Source: Zhengitettix transpicula (Eukaryota; Arthropoda; Insecta; Orthoptera; Tetrigidae). From it: DNA of 64,000 bases. Under the pieces are notes generated by a model that was not told the origin of the DNA, did not search any database, and saw only the letters and a program-made list of their open reading frames with translations. Position 1 is the first letter of the stretch, and each line of letters opens with the position of its first letter. Below are positions 45,925 through 57,562 of this stretch, one piece after another. The stretch lies in assembly GCA_037074705.1 (NCBI GenBank), contig CM073591.1:136779032-136843031 (forward strand). Direction: 5' to 3'. The translations under genes and the position numbers were made by a program.

Positions 45925-46180
45925 TGTTGAAGGGACAGCTTTAATCCCCAACCCTCTAGCTCCGGCTTATATGGAGCGTGAAATCCTATCTGCCTCACAG
46001 CTCCAAGGGGCCGCTTTGAACACGCTTTTAATTCTCCCTAAAAACCTGCACTAAGATCGGCGGAATCTAATTTTGTGCTTTGGACTAATCCGGCAGCTGG
46101 GGTAGGGGCTGTGGTTATGATTATGAAGGGAATATGCGACACGTTATGACTTAATTGCTTTACGGACGGGGTCAGTGATG
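45925..46180. promoter_or_regulatory. GC-rich non-coding island, candidate regulatory element
   Basis: About 250 bp of GC-rich, stop-laden DNA in AT-rich surroundings. It has an E-box CAGCTG at 46094-46099 and several TAAT cores. It is probably single copy within this window. A conserved enhancer is an inference. Confidence 0.25.
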
Positions 46181-47265
46181 ATCCGACTTACACGCAGATA
46201 TGTTAATTTGGACCACGAATTAATAAGGAAATTTCTTTTCTCATGAAAGATTACATTAAAATATTAAAACTCTGTTATAAGCAAGGTAGAAGATTCTGCT
46301 GCTGAGTATTTATTACGACCATATGCCATCATGTTTCTTATTCAGATTTCGGAACTGCTTTCGTTTGATATCGTATTAATTTAAATATTACGAAAGTGAC
46401 AATTGAATTCAAAATATCGTAACACTTATAATCATTTTATAGACATAAGCATAAAATATAATCATTATCAGTTTTAGATATGCGAATTTACCAATAATTT
46501 TACTTTTCGGAGCATAATACTAATACATAATACTAAAAAAATTGACAACTATAAAACGATGGAAAGTTAAATCATCACGCTGATCATGGACTTCGATTAT
46601 GGTTCTTAAAATTTTGATATACATTTATTTTTCTCGTAACATTATATTACAACCTTTTTATAAGTTAAAATGTCATCCCAAAATTCATATTCCTCTTGAA
46701 CACTTACATCGATGAAAGAATTTTAAGTAACATTTTTATTAGCAATACATCGTTATTATAACTAGTGTTCATATTACAGCCTTTATATAGCCTACATATT
46801 AGAACTGTATCTGAAACCGTGGGGTAAAAAAATCACCTTATTCGACACTAAATTGTTCGAGTGCATTACATGCTATCATATAGTTAATGTAATAGACTCG
46901 TTCAGTTTACGGATCGACGTCTGAGGAAATGAATTGACAAAAAATACACTTTTCAAGGTGCCAAATAATTTAAATTAAATAATAAAAAAAAAATGTCAGT
47001 TAAAAATAAAATACGACGATTAACAACTGGAATAATTAATCTTTGGGAGTGTTTGGGGAAAGTCTTCCTCAATAAATAAATTTAGGTTGAATCTAAAAAT
47101 AAACGTAGTGTTTCCTCAGCTAATAATTAAAATAATAATCCAATGTAAAGTGAAGTGTAGTAACGGTGATTATTCCAGGCAGTTGTTTTTGTTTCAGGGT
47201 AAAAACATTCCAAGAACAATGTTTTTATATTGTTATGATACAGTAAGTAATGTTACCTCTCCTTA
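46181..47265. other. AT-rich intergenic DNA
   Basis: No gene is seen. Confidence 0.4.
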
Positions 47266-47267
47266 GA

Positions 47268-47600
47268 AAATAAACTACTACTATATAAAACCATAATTAT
47301 ACCAATATGGACCTACGGGATAGATTTATGGGGATGTGCCAGTAAGTCAAATACTGCAATAATCCAAAGATGCCAGTCTAAAATATTAAGGGCCATCGTT
47401 AACGTCCCCTGGTACATAACAAATGAAGAAATACCTAATGACTTAAAAGTACCAACTGTTATGGAAACTGCCCGTCAAAAGAGTGTTAGTCACCACGTAA
47501 AGCTTAAATATTATTCAAATCCATATTAGAAAATGATGAAACAAGAAGACTGAAAAGAAAATGGCCAGCACATTTCTAGACAAGATTTAGAAGTTCTCTT
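47268..47600 (+). pseudogene. Jockey-type LINE ORF2 C-terminal fragment
   Basis: A short frame (to the stop at 47527-47529) reads YKTIIIPIWTYGIDLWGCAS, then SNTAIIQRCQSKILRAIV, NVPWYITNEEIPNDLKVPTV and METARQKS. WTYGI(D/Q)LWG, QSK(I/A)LR and (V/D)APWY-like motifs are typical of the region after the reverse transcriptase in jockey LINEs. A decayed tail with TRRLKRKWPAHF-like codons follows. The rest of the LINE is missing. Confidence 0.8.
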
Positions 47601-47725
47601 CCCTGGAGGGTATCTCATCATGCTATAATGTATGATATGTAAATAACATGTCAAAGCTACCACATTAGCTTATAGATTAAAATGTAATATGATTGCTGAT
47701 AAATATAATATTTAATATATATATA

Positions 47726-47977
47726 TGTATACGTCTCTTGGCGGCGCGACAACATTGTTGAGCCAAGGCGCCAGTTGAGACGGGACAATGAAGATGCAGT
47801 TCCAAACTGGACTCGACGAAGGACGGAGCGGATCTCCGAGGGCTGAACAGAAAAAACATTAACAAACCACGCCCTGACGACAATTTATTTATAATTCTCG
47901 ACAAATAAAGTAATGAAGTATGAAAAAGTTGTTATGATGATTTTCTCCTAAAAATTACTTGGCGCCCAAATATAAGT
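47726..47977 (+). repeat. Putative LTR plus primer-binding site
   Basis: Follows an (AT)n run (about 47715-47725) and starts TGTATACG. It contains CTTGGCGGCGCGACAACA, a GC-rich middle and AAATAAA near 47905. It ends AAAAATTAC next to TTGGCGCCCAAATATAAG (from 47959), a good match to a TGGCGCC-class tRNA primer-binding site. No second LTR or coding region was found. The ORF here is a shadow. Confidence 0.5.
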
Positions 47978-48012
47978 AATCGAGAAAAGCCAGGAGGGTA
48001 GCGGCGTTGCTA

Positions 48013-48013
<1 letters not shown>

Positions 48014-48046
<33 letters not shown>
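48014..48046. repeat. (AT)n microsatellite
   Basis: Pure AT run directly preceding TGTGGTATCC, the left end of element C. Confidence 0.9.
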
Positions 48047-48049
<3 letters not shown>

Positions 48050-49060
48050 GGTATCCATCAATGTGTAATGAAAGGATTTTTTAAAATAATTTCTTTAATA
48101 TTTGTATTGTCGACATAATTCTGGTCCAGGTATTGTAAACAGAAGTCAGCGTGTGTAAGAATGTGGAATATTATTGTGTGCATATATTTGAGGTGAGAAC
48201 ACAAGCAGTCCGTAATGGGAAGCCGACCGAGGGTGGACATGGCGAGTTCGTAACGAAAACCGGCAGAAGGTGGTCGCATTCAGCCTAGGATATTAAGTGA
48301 TGCAGTAAAGTGGAGAGGCTGCATTAATATCCAGAACAGTAAAGTACAATAGTCAGTTTTTCATTAAAATCCAGGGCAGTAAAGTTAAGTCGGCTGGTAG
48401 ATGTAGGAATAATTTTCTTGAAGGAATGTTGGCGACGTGTCCGACGGTCAGTTGGCCGGAACTTAAGCAACGTGAAAATTAGATTTATGGAGTAAGATTT
48501 TGAAAAGTGGGTTTAAGGTTGTGAACAGTGAATAACATGGCCTGTTTAATAAAATTTCTTTTAAATAACCACTGAAGTGTATAAGCAGTGTGTTATGAGA
48601 GCAGCTCTGATAATCTGGTATGTAAAAAAAAAATTCCGTTGTAAACAATCTATATAAAAATTGCGTAACGTCAGACTTCTCTGGATTTCAGGTTTGTTTA
48701 CATTTTTTTGTTTACGTTTTCTTGTAAATTTAATTATTATTTTTGTTACATTTTGGTTAAAATTTAATTTCTAATTTCTGTAACTATTAGAGGCCCAATA
48801 AGCAGCCATGGAGAATTAAGAATTTTACTTAAAGCTGTGGCAATTGTTGAAAAGGTTATGTACAGAATCCAAAGTAAATAGAATTTTTTTTTACATGTTT
48901 TATCTTTAAAAGTTACTTGTTAAAAATTCATTTTTAAAACCCATTAATTATCCACGTAGTGGTGGAATTGTTAGTTTACAAATACATTTTTTGGCATCAT
49001 TTCTTTAAATTATTTATTACCTTAATTTGACGCTGCAACGTGGGGCTTTATTTACTCATC
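48047..49060 (+). repeat. (AT)n-bounded retroelement-like non-coding DNA, element C
   Basis: Begins TGTGGTATCCATC after (AT)n. It has GTGAACAGTGAATAACATGG followed by CCTGTTTAATAAA, the landmark shared with A and B. Near its right side lies GACGCTGCAACGTGGGGC (49029-49046), a strong primer-binding-site-like motif. It is non-coding, and no right-hand (AT)n boundary was found. Confidence 0.45.
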
Positions 49061-50486
49061 TGTAAATAGGAAACATTCTCAGGGTTAAAACCCGAAGGGA
49101 ATCAATAATTTCATTAGATTTCCGAAAAATAAAATTGAAACAGAAAAACGACATCTTTGAAATAAAAATAAGAAAAATAATTATTACTGTTAAAATTTAC
49201 ATTTTAGACAACCCGTTTCAAAACAAATTAAATTCCGTTTATTATCTGAAATCTTCCCGTCAATAACTATAATTTCCCTGTTATAAATGAACTTCCTTAA
49301 TTTTCTTCTGATCTGATTGTTTAATCTTTGACGTAAAATTTTTCAGTGTTTCCTTACATTTTCTCGCCCTTTTTGTCTATCAGAGGGAATCTAGCCTCCA
49401 GTGGCCCTCTTCTCCACATTCATATCTTCTGTTCATATCCAAAAAATTGTGGACAGCATTGATATATTTTCTTTTCTTTTCTATATTACATCTTAAGTGT
49501 TGGTGAGAATACATTTCTAACAGGAATTATTTTTCACTGCAATTTTTTACTTGCTATTCGTTAGGTACCCCGGACTCATCTTTGCCTCAGTTTGCGTAGA
49601 CTATTAAGTAATGCTACACGATGTATTATTGCCGTCAAAATAATTTCATATTTCTGAAAAGTATTGTTTCTCTACTATTAGTGTTTTTTTTATATATGAG
49701 TACAAGCTACAAGCACCTCCCGAAGCAATTATTATTTATCAATCTTTCACATTCAGTTTTCCCAACTTCTAAGTGTCTCTTTCTACATCTACTACGAAAA
49801 TTAGAGCAATTTAGACAGTGCCTTGAGTGATTTAAAATTTAACGTAGTTCCGAACTACCAATTTAAAGCAGAACGATTTATCAGGAAATTTTTACTATGA
49901 ACATTTTATATTTCAGTTTTGTTTAATTAGACATTGTATTTTTGTTTATTTATAATAATAAAAAGCTAGTTTGTTTTTATTATCGTAATTTCTAAAAATA
50001 AAAGAAAAAGAGGAAATAAACCGAATTTATTACGAGCAAACTCGGACGGACCCGTAGATTTTAACTGAGTTAGACTTTATTTAATGACTACGGTGAGTTA
50101 AACACAGAGATAATATATTGTGGACGAATTATGTGGGAGTAGTGAGGGTTGGACTTTAGACGAAGAAATACAATTGGAAAATGAACTGACCTATTCGGTT
50201 AAGCCGAGGCTCGTAGAAATAACCCTCTTGGCTTTCTTAGTCTGAATTATGGCCGGCGGAAAAGTTTATTTATGTGTCAAGGAGACAAGTCACAGTAGTT
50301 GGAGAGTTTCCACAGATATTTCAGTTGTTGTGTCCGAGAGTCTAAATAATTATGTGTCACTGGGTTTGTTTTCGATATCAGATTTTGCGTGTTCCTTCTC
50401 AAAATCATGCAATGAAATAAATATTCTCAAAATTTTTGTTTCTATTTCAAATGTTCCGAACAATTTGTAATTAGTGAATAATTCAA

Positions 50487-50490
<4 letters not shown>
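49061..50490. other. AT-rich intergenic DNA
   Basis: Several 60-75 codon ORFs (for example 49621-49830 and 50249-50470) show no recognisable domain and no splice-supported extension. Confidence 0.4.

Positions 50491-50526
<36 letters not shown>
50491..50526. repeat. (AT)n microsatellite followed by TGTTACATAGCAGG
   Basis: Another (AT)n-to-TGT junction like those at 42559, 43683 and 48047. Confidence 0.85.
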
Positions 50527-50529
<3 letters not shown>

Positions 50530-50779
50530 ACATAGCAGGGTGAATAAAGACTTAGGTGGGACATGGTAAAAAAAGGTTGGTCCAACACATCGTGTTCTTG
50601 AATTTCGCTTTAATTTTAATATAATTTTTACGTTACAGTTTTAGAGGTTATTCCTAATATTTCCTCTATGCCAGGTTACACAAGCATCCTCACGTTTCAG
50701 TGAGAGTCAGAACGCACGGTATACATTGAGTTCACGTAATTTGAAAATAACGATGTGACCACGCATATTTGTAGGTAAA

Positions 50780-51090
50780 TATTGGTTTACGGCGGCGAGA
50801 CAAATCGGGACGCGATACAAATGTGGAACATGTGCGCCAGAAACTCCCCTCCCTGTACCAGCAAAGCGGAAAGCTGAGCTGCGTTGAGAGAGCAATGAAT
50901 CACTGATCAATAGCGCGCCGCAGAAGTCAAGACCTGGACATCTGGCGCTTGCGTTCGCCACCCCACGCAGCACGCACACACGCACTCGCACTAGCACGCG
51001 TGCACGCACACACACCACCTTGCAGATCACCGCAGCAGGTGCTGGCCTAGTCGCCTTTCACGCTGTCGACGTCGCATGTGCCAATAGCAT
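50780..51090. other. GC-rich island with CGCA/CACA repeats
   Basis: CpG-bearing block with an imperfect CGCACACA-type repeat at about 50965-51015 and an E-box CAGGTG at 51036-51041. The 107-codon minus-strand ORF has a repetitive VRVRVCV start and no domain. A promoter or regulatory element is possible, but no gene can be attached. Confidence 0.3.
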
Positions 51091-51575
51091 GTCAGCGAAC
51101 CATAATACGAAATAATTCCGCGAGTTTACAAAGCTATTTATTTTAAAAGGCACTCCAAAACAAAACTATATAATCGAATCCATAACTTACTAAATATACG
51201 GAACAACTTAACTCAGAGGGAAAATTCATCTAATATACAAAACTTAACTCTTCAGGAATTCCAGAGAGTTGAATATAATACAATATGGATACTCCGATGA
51301 TAATAAATACGATCATTATCAGAAAAAATTACGACCTTTTAGGTAAATATAATAATATGCTATATTGGTAAATATTGACAGTAATTTAATTAATTTAGAT
51401 TGGTAATTCTGATTATATATGTGTAAAATTTTAAATTTTGATTATGGAAATTTATTACAAAAATAATTTTCAAATATGAATATAAATATGACAATAGCGA
51501 ACGTTTATTCGACATAAAAATAAATATTTTATTTATGTATTATTTATTTCATTGTGACTGATTTAAAAAAGATGG

Positions 51576-52004
51576 GGTTCCATAATTAAGAAAGGTACTT
51601 TAAATACAGATATACCTGTATTGTTATTAGAAAATTAATAATTACTTTAATGCGCCAAGAAGTGGCACAGAAATTTTTAATGTAGGCCTCAACCGCTAAA
51701 TTCATTGAAACGTATTGAAAAAAATATTTTTCTAAGACAGTATCTGAAATAAAAACGTACTTATTCATGCATATATAATATTTAATGATAAATATTAAAA
51801 AAATATGGGGCTCTATAATTAAGAAAGGTACTTTAAATACAGACAGATCTGTATTATTATTAGAAAATTAATAATTTCTGTAATGTACCAAGAAGTGGCA
51901 CTGAAATTTTTAATGTAGACCTCAACAAATTCATTGAAACGTATTGAAAATATATTTTTCTAAGACAGTGTCTGAAATAAAAACGTACTTATTCATGCAT
52001 ATAT
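51576..52004. repeat. Tandem duplication, two ~200 bp units (period ~231 bp)
   Basis: Unit 1 (51576-51775) and unit 2 (51807-52004) share CATAATTAAGAAAGGTACTT or its close variant, then CCAAGAAGTGGCAC, ATTCATTGAAACGTATTGAA and AATAAAAACGTACTTATTCA with few differences. On the minus strand each unit has TTTTATTTCAG, an acceptor-like tract, followed by a short open frame in unit 1 only. Confidence 0.85.
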
Positions 52005-52184
52005 TTAGGTGTAAAAGTGATTAGACACAAAAAACAGACTACAACAGTACAAATAATAATAATATATGTAAGAAATACATAGAAACACAAATCTGAAAAA
52101 TCATTTCTTTTTATCTTAGTATAATTTATTTAATGAGAAATATTATCCCCATCCATTTAAATCTATATAAACTAAATTATTGTA

Positions 52185-52265
52185 ATAAAGTATTAGGATG
52201 GAAAAATCTCGACTGGACCAGGCATCGAACCTGGGTCTCCCGATTAGCACGCGGGTGCTTTAACA
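52185..52265 (-). repeat. tRNA-derived SINE fragment
   Basis: The minus strand has CACCCGCGTGCTAATCGGGA followed by a B box in AGGTTCGATGCC and TGGTCCAGTCGAGA. It is related to the copy at 38430-38515. Confidence 0.65.
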
Positions 52266-53280
52266 AATTATAGGTTTTGCGTTCCTATGTGATAGTCACA
52301 TTATTTGTCCTTAGAAGTTCGAAATGTATTATTATTATTCTTTAGTAATGTTGAAACTGTTAAAGATGATAATCCAAATTTTTACACACGTCTACATTTT
52401 TAACACTGCTGTCTATTTCTCTTACAACTTCAATTTTTTCACTGACCGAAAGACACTTGCGCTTTCTTCATGTCCCTGTAATTTTAAGTCAGGAACTTTT
52501 ATGCAGTCTCAGTCTTATAAAGGGCAGTGCGAAATATGACTCGTTAAAATTCGCCACCATAAAGTGCTTTCCGAGTGTACAAAGTCATTAATTTCGATAT
52601 CCAAAGTGACGGTCTGGAATTATCCGTAATAAATCAGTCACGGTGCAAAGTTTGCGACAGGGTTGATGTATTGTTCACACTTCCGTCTAGCCGTAGCCGT
52701 CCCAAGACAGTTTCTTAGCCTGAGAGATTTGATTTCCTATCCAGGTGATTATAAACAGAAATAAAACAATTATTTCAATTGAAAAAGTAAATTTTCTCGT
52801 TGTTACAGTGTTTTTCAACATCGTCTGAATGTATGATATCAAATATAACATAATACTTTTGATCAGTTTTGTTCTTATGACCTACTTTCCCAGTGGAGAT
52901 TTTTACCTCTACGAATTCAGTAACACATCCAATTGTTAAGGCACCCAAGGAAATGTTTCAAAAACGTCAGGGAAACTTTTCTAAACCAGAATTTTCTTTG
53001 TATAAACTCAGCTTAAGTTTATACTTTTTGGTAGAACTATTCAGGTCGTTCAAGGAATCGTCTTACTGGCGATAAAAACGGAAAAAATTATCGTTACGAC
53101 GTAGTTTACATTACAGACGGTAATATATACGGATAAATATTATTGGAGTTTAAGAAATGTAGTAATTGAAATATATAAATTTAAAAATATTAAAGTTAAT
53201 GTGACTTATATAAATATAATTAATATATCATAGTGAGAAGTCAGAAATTTATTATATAAATGTACGTAAAACACGAAACG
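52266..53280. other. AT-rich intergenic DNA
   Basis: No gene is seen. Confidence 0.4.
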
Positions 53281-53290
53281 TTCTTCCCAA

Positions 53291-53862
53291 GGCCCGCGAG
53301 GGCTATTCTCTCGCAGGCAATACCTGCGAGGGATGTTCTCTCGCAGGCAGAACGTTGTAGGAGAGATACGAAGGGGCTTCCTTTGGGGATGCCTTTTCCT
53401 CTCCGTTTTTGAACTAAGGTTCCCACAAGCCGAGGCACCTCAGCCTGTTCTGAGAGGTGTATGTTCCGGGGTCATAGACCTTGGGCATACGGTAAGACCT
53501 GTCCGCTATTCCCATTGGAATAGTCGGCCAGCTGCCTCCTCAACTGGTCGAGGGAGGGAGAAGGGAATGCTGCGTCCCCACAGCAAACTCCTCTCTCGCT
53601 ATCGGAAGGGCGTGGGACAAGTACCCAATGCCCGACCTACATGATGCAGGTTTTTCTATGGTTTTCCCTGCATTACTTTTAGGCGAATGCCGGGTAGGAT
53701 CCTTAAAATATAGCCGGGGGGCCCTAGTCAACTCTTCGCTACCTTCCTCTACCCTTCCGCATCCCCCCTTTCAAATCCCTTCCTATGCTATTAAAGGGCA
53801 GTTGCCCAACGTGGATTACCCTCATGTAGCCTGTTGCCCTAAAAAGTAAAAAAAAAAAGTTC
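53291..53862 (+). repeat. SINE-like family R, copy 10 (subfamily A, full length)
   Basis: Complete from the CCCGCGAGGGCTATTCTCTC hairpin region, with an extra repeated CTGCGAG unit, to TTGCCCTAAAAAGTAAAAAA. Confidence 0.92.
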
Positions 53863-54530
53863 TTCCCTATGATCTGCGAGTCTTCAGTTGCATGGTACGT
53901 TTTGTGTTTATGTAAATTTGTATAATAAATTTCTGACAATGTTATAAGAATTTAATTTAACAAATATAAATACTTTTACCAGAATTCTAAAATGTGAAGC
54001 ATGTAAGGAACCGTACTTAATGAGTAGGAGATCAAAAATAGATTGAGTGTTGCCTACTGTATTTTATATGTTTTTAAATTGTCGATATATGTTAACATCT
54101 AAAAACGGACGTAGAATACGTAATGAACAAATTCAACTCAATACACGATTTTTTTATCACTGTAATTATGTGGATAACTTTTGCTCGATAAAATTTCTGG
54201 TGGTAGCCAGTAAAGGGTAAACTTTTATATATATGTAGATCTTATGTATAATCACGTTTAGCACGAGCAAACGGACAACGTTAGTTTCGATGACAGAATC
54301 TACCCTTGTAATATGCAATATTATAAATATGCATATGTGTAACAAAATTCTCAGTTATTTATAATTTGAATTGTAAAATTTTATATCATAGATGTGCATT
54401 TATCTAAGGAGGATATACATTTCCTGTTAAAGGACGAATTCAGGTAGACTACCTGTTGTATATTTTTTCAATGTAACTCGATGTATTATAACTTTTCTTC
54501 GGCGATCTGAAGTACCAAATAATTTTGTGT
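53863..54530. other. AT-rich intergenic DNA
   Basis: No gene is seen. Confidence 0.4.
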
Positions 54531-54534
54531 GAAA

Positions 54535-55100
54535 ATCCTTTGTAGTGTCTGAGGTTCCCCTTTGAATCCACCACGACGTTATTAGGCGGTGCTTCCGTTC
54601 TAATTGTATTAGCAGTTCGGCGAAGGACGCCAGATGGCGATCCCCAGTGCCGCTGCCGGGGCGGAAGTGCGTAACAAGTGCGCAGAAGGACGAGTGCTCA
54701 TTGTGCCTTCGCAACAGTTAGCCGGCTGGTTATCTACTTGCGGCTCCGAAGAACTCAAGAGCGCGTGAAAATATTGTCGGAGGAAACAAAGTTGCCCCTC
54801 GCGCACTTCCTTACTCGCACTGGTCGTATTATTAATAAACAGGTTCGTCAGTGAGGGGGCGGCGCTCACAAAGAACTTTTTAATCGTTCTCAAAGGGACC
54901 GTTCCTAACTTATTAATGGGGTTTTGTCTGGCTGCAGCAGCGCGCGCTGACGCTCTTCCCCAGGGAGTAAATCCCGCGGGAAGATGCAGGTCGCAGGTAG
55001 ACCATTAATCATCTCGCAAATCCCACTCTGTCGATTTAGAGCCGGGCTCACATGAAAAATCGAGGTTTAAACTCGTGAGCCGACGACAACAGCTAATTGA
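54535..55100. promoter_or_regulatory. GC-rich non-coding island, candidate regulatory element
   Basis: A 560 bp GC-rich block with two overlapping minus-strand ORFs of 94-95 codons in different frames and no recognisable domain. It contains repeated ATTAAT/TTATTAAT cores, CAGCAGCGCGCGC and CCCGCGGG. The mix suggests conserved regulatory DNA; this is inference only. Confidence 0.25.
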
Positions 55101-55530
55101 CTGATGAATAGCTTGTTCCAAGTGTTTGTTGTAACTCTTCTGACGGCTTTACGTGACTAATGTTACTTTGAATGTGGTCTTAAAAAGAGCGCGGTGTGTT
55201 AGATTTAACATTATTTTATCATTACATTACTGAGCGAAAGTTCGGGTGTTCTCCCCTTTACATCAGCTATAAAATCTGAGAACATGTTTGCGTTAACCTT
55301 ACAACTAATAATTTAATTAAATACTTTATTTCTGAAGTATTTTTATAATAACATAATTCAGAAAAATATAATAAAATTAGAATTTCATTATAAAAATGTT
55401 ATTGCATAAATTACGTTTGGAACCTCTTTACCTAATAAAAAATTTAAAATGCCTTGAACCGTAATGATAAATTACTTGAATAATTCATTGAGAAGATGTC
55501 GAACATCCGCTAAATCTAAAAAAAATGGGA
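55101..55530. other. AT-rich intergenic DNA
   Basis: No gene is seen. Confidence 0.4.
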
Positions 55531-55546
55531 AACATATATATATATA

Positions 55547-55598
55547 TATAATTTATTATATAGGCCCTATATATATAGGGCCTATATAATAAATTATA
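55547..55598. repeat. Perfect 52 bp palindrome
   Basis: Two 26-base arms without spacer, centred between 55572 and 55573, with core GGCCCTATATATATAGGGCC and AT-rich outer arms. It is preceded by an (AT)n run. No transposon end is recognised. Confidence 0.9.
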
Positions 55599-55599
55599 A

Positions 55600-57030
55600 T
55601 TTAACATCGATAACATCAGATAATTTTAGATAATTAAATCAGAATATTTTTCCTTAGATTTACTATGTGTAATAAGGTCTAATTTATGTTTATTATACTG
55701 AAAATCATTATTGTCAATTATTCAATTTTGGAAGAGTGTTTAATGAGTTTGATTTTAAAAATTATGTAGAAGTTAAAAATTTATTTATAATATACCGTAA
55801 CACTGGAAGAGGTCGGGAGAAAACGTTGTGTGATTTGATAAATATTAAAATAATAATTAATTTCTTTTCATATTTTTTTTACGTAATTGGCCGTTATATT
55901 GTTGTATTAAATGTTAAACAAACACTAATGGTGAAAAATTAGCTGACTTGGTCTTAAGTAGAGAGACAGGTATGTAACGAAAATGTCATCACTCAACATC
56001 TAAACTGTATTTTATTATACCATAAAAATTTTATGATCAAATTGTAATTTTATTAAACATGATTATACGATTTTTCTGAAATGCTATAATTTTTAATTTC
56101 AATTCCTACATTTGTTATACCGGCAATAACGTTTCTCCATTTTAGTCTCTTAAAACCCATAAAAATTTATTTACAAATTTTACTACCGTCAATTATGATA
56201 GGGATTGTGTGAATAATGAGTTTTATATCGACTGTAAGTGAAGTGAACTCGAAATAAAATTCATATTTTAATAATAAATTTTTGGAATTTAGCTTAGTGT
56301 AGAAACATTGTAGTGAAGTTAAGTGCAGAGAACTGTAGGACGTAATTTATAGGCTTAGTCTTAAGTAATTTTTTTCCATACTTATTTTACGTTTATGTTA
56401 GTGTATAGTGTGCTGTTTCACTATATGTATTTAAAATATTGCCACCGGGATTACTCCAAAAACAATTAAATAAATATATCTATTTATATAAAAATAATGA
56501 AATTTTCACCATATTACACTGTAGAGAAGACCGGAGAAATGAGGCGCCGATATATAACTTGCAATTATAAATGAATATAAAATATATATTGTAATAGATT
56601 ATAACAAAATGTACAGAAAGAATATATATCACACCCGTATTAGATAAAAAATTGTCGCCTTTATTTTGAATGCGCCATAGTTTCAGATCAAACAATGCCC
56701 ATTTTATTTCTTGTAAATTTATGTGTTGTAGCTTCAGGAACATTATTCAGTTATGAATTACGCAAAATTTTTGTTTTCTTATACCAGTAAAATACAATAT
56801 TTTTATTTGTCTCAACGATTTTTTATTTCAGTTCTTTTAAAAGTATTACATTCATATACGTGTGTTTCCGTTTATCATTGCAGCCCGTCTCTTCTTCGAG
56901 GAAGTATTTCTTTTTTAACACTTAGAATTCCGTTTTAAATCTCGAAGTTGAACTGCGGTTTTTACACATCGTTTATAGTCGTTCGTTTAATCGCCCTTTG
57001 TATTTCTAACGACTGTAATAATTTACATGG
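55600..57030. other. AT-rich intergenic DNA
   Basis: No gene is seen. Small ORFs (55736-55942, 56480-56743, 56753-56938) have no recognisable domain. Confidence 0.4.
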
Positions 57031-57038
57031 ATTGGTAA

Positions 57039-57537
57039 TTTTTTTTTTGGGTGTAGACAGGCTATGTATAGGGTAATCCACATAGTGGCAACTCTCCTCT
57101 TATAGCATAGGAAAGGGATATGAAAGGGGGGATGCGGAAGGGTGGAGGAAGGTAGCCAAGGGTTAACTAGGGCCCCCGGGCTACAGTTTAAAGATCCTAC
57201 CCGGCATTCGCCTAAACGTAATGCAGGACAAACCCTAGAAAAACAGGTAGGTTGGGCATTTGGTACTTGTCCCACGCCCTTCCGATGGCGGGAGAGGGGT
57301 TTGCTGTGGGGTCGCAGCTTAACCCTCGCCATGCCTTGGCCAGTTTAGGAGGCAGCTGGCTGACTATTCCAATAAGAACAACGGGTCTGCGACCCCGGAA
57401 CATACACCTCTGAAAACAGACCGAGGGGCCTCAGCATGTGTGAACCTTAGTCCAAAAAACCTGATAGATGTGAGGGCATCCCCAAAGGTAGCCCCCGCCT
57501 TTGGTAAGGTTCACCTGCGAGAAATCCTATCGCAGGC
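57039..57537 (-). repeat. SINE-like family R, copy 11 (subfamily B)
   Basis: Antisense, from the T-run and GGGTGTAGACAGGCTATG to CCTGCGAGAAATCCTATCGC. It lacks some 40 bp around GGACAACTCTTACCGTATGC, replaced by AACAACGGGTCTGCGACCCC. Confidence 0.9.
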
Positions 57538-57562
57538 TTCCTTCTACGGTTGGTAATGATAA

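Noticed and set aside
50249..50470. 73-codon ORF with a plausible start
   Set aside because: No similarity recognised, no neighbouring exon and AT-rich context. Not supportable.
50707..51030. 107-codon minus-strand ORF
   Set aside because: Low-complexity start from a CGCACACA-type repeat and no domain. Composition explains it.
53333..53849. ORFs of 66-103 codons resembling those at 3495, 26153, 57447, 61491 and 63345
   Set aside because: Same repeat family. Frames are not conserved between copies and no domain is present.
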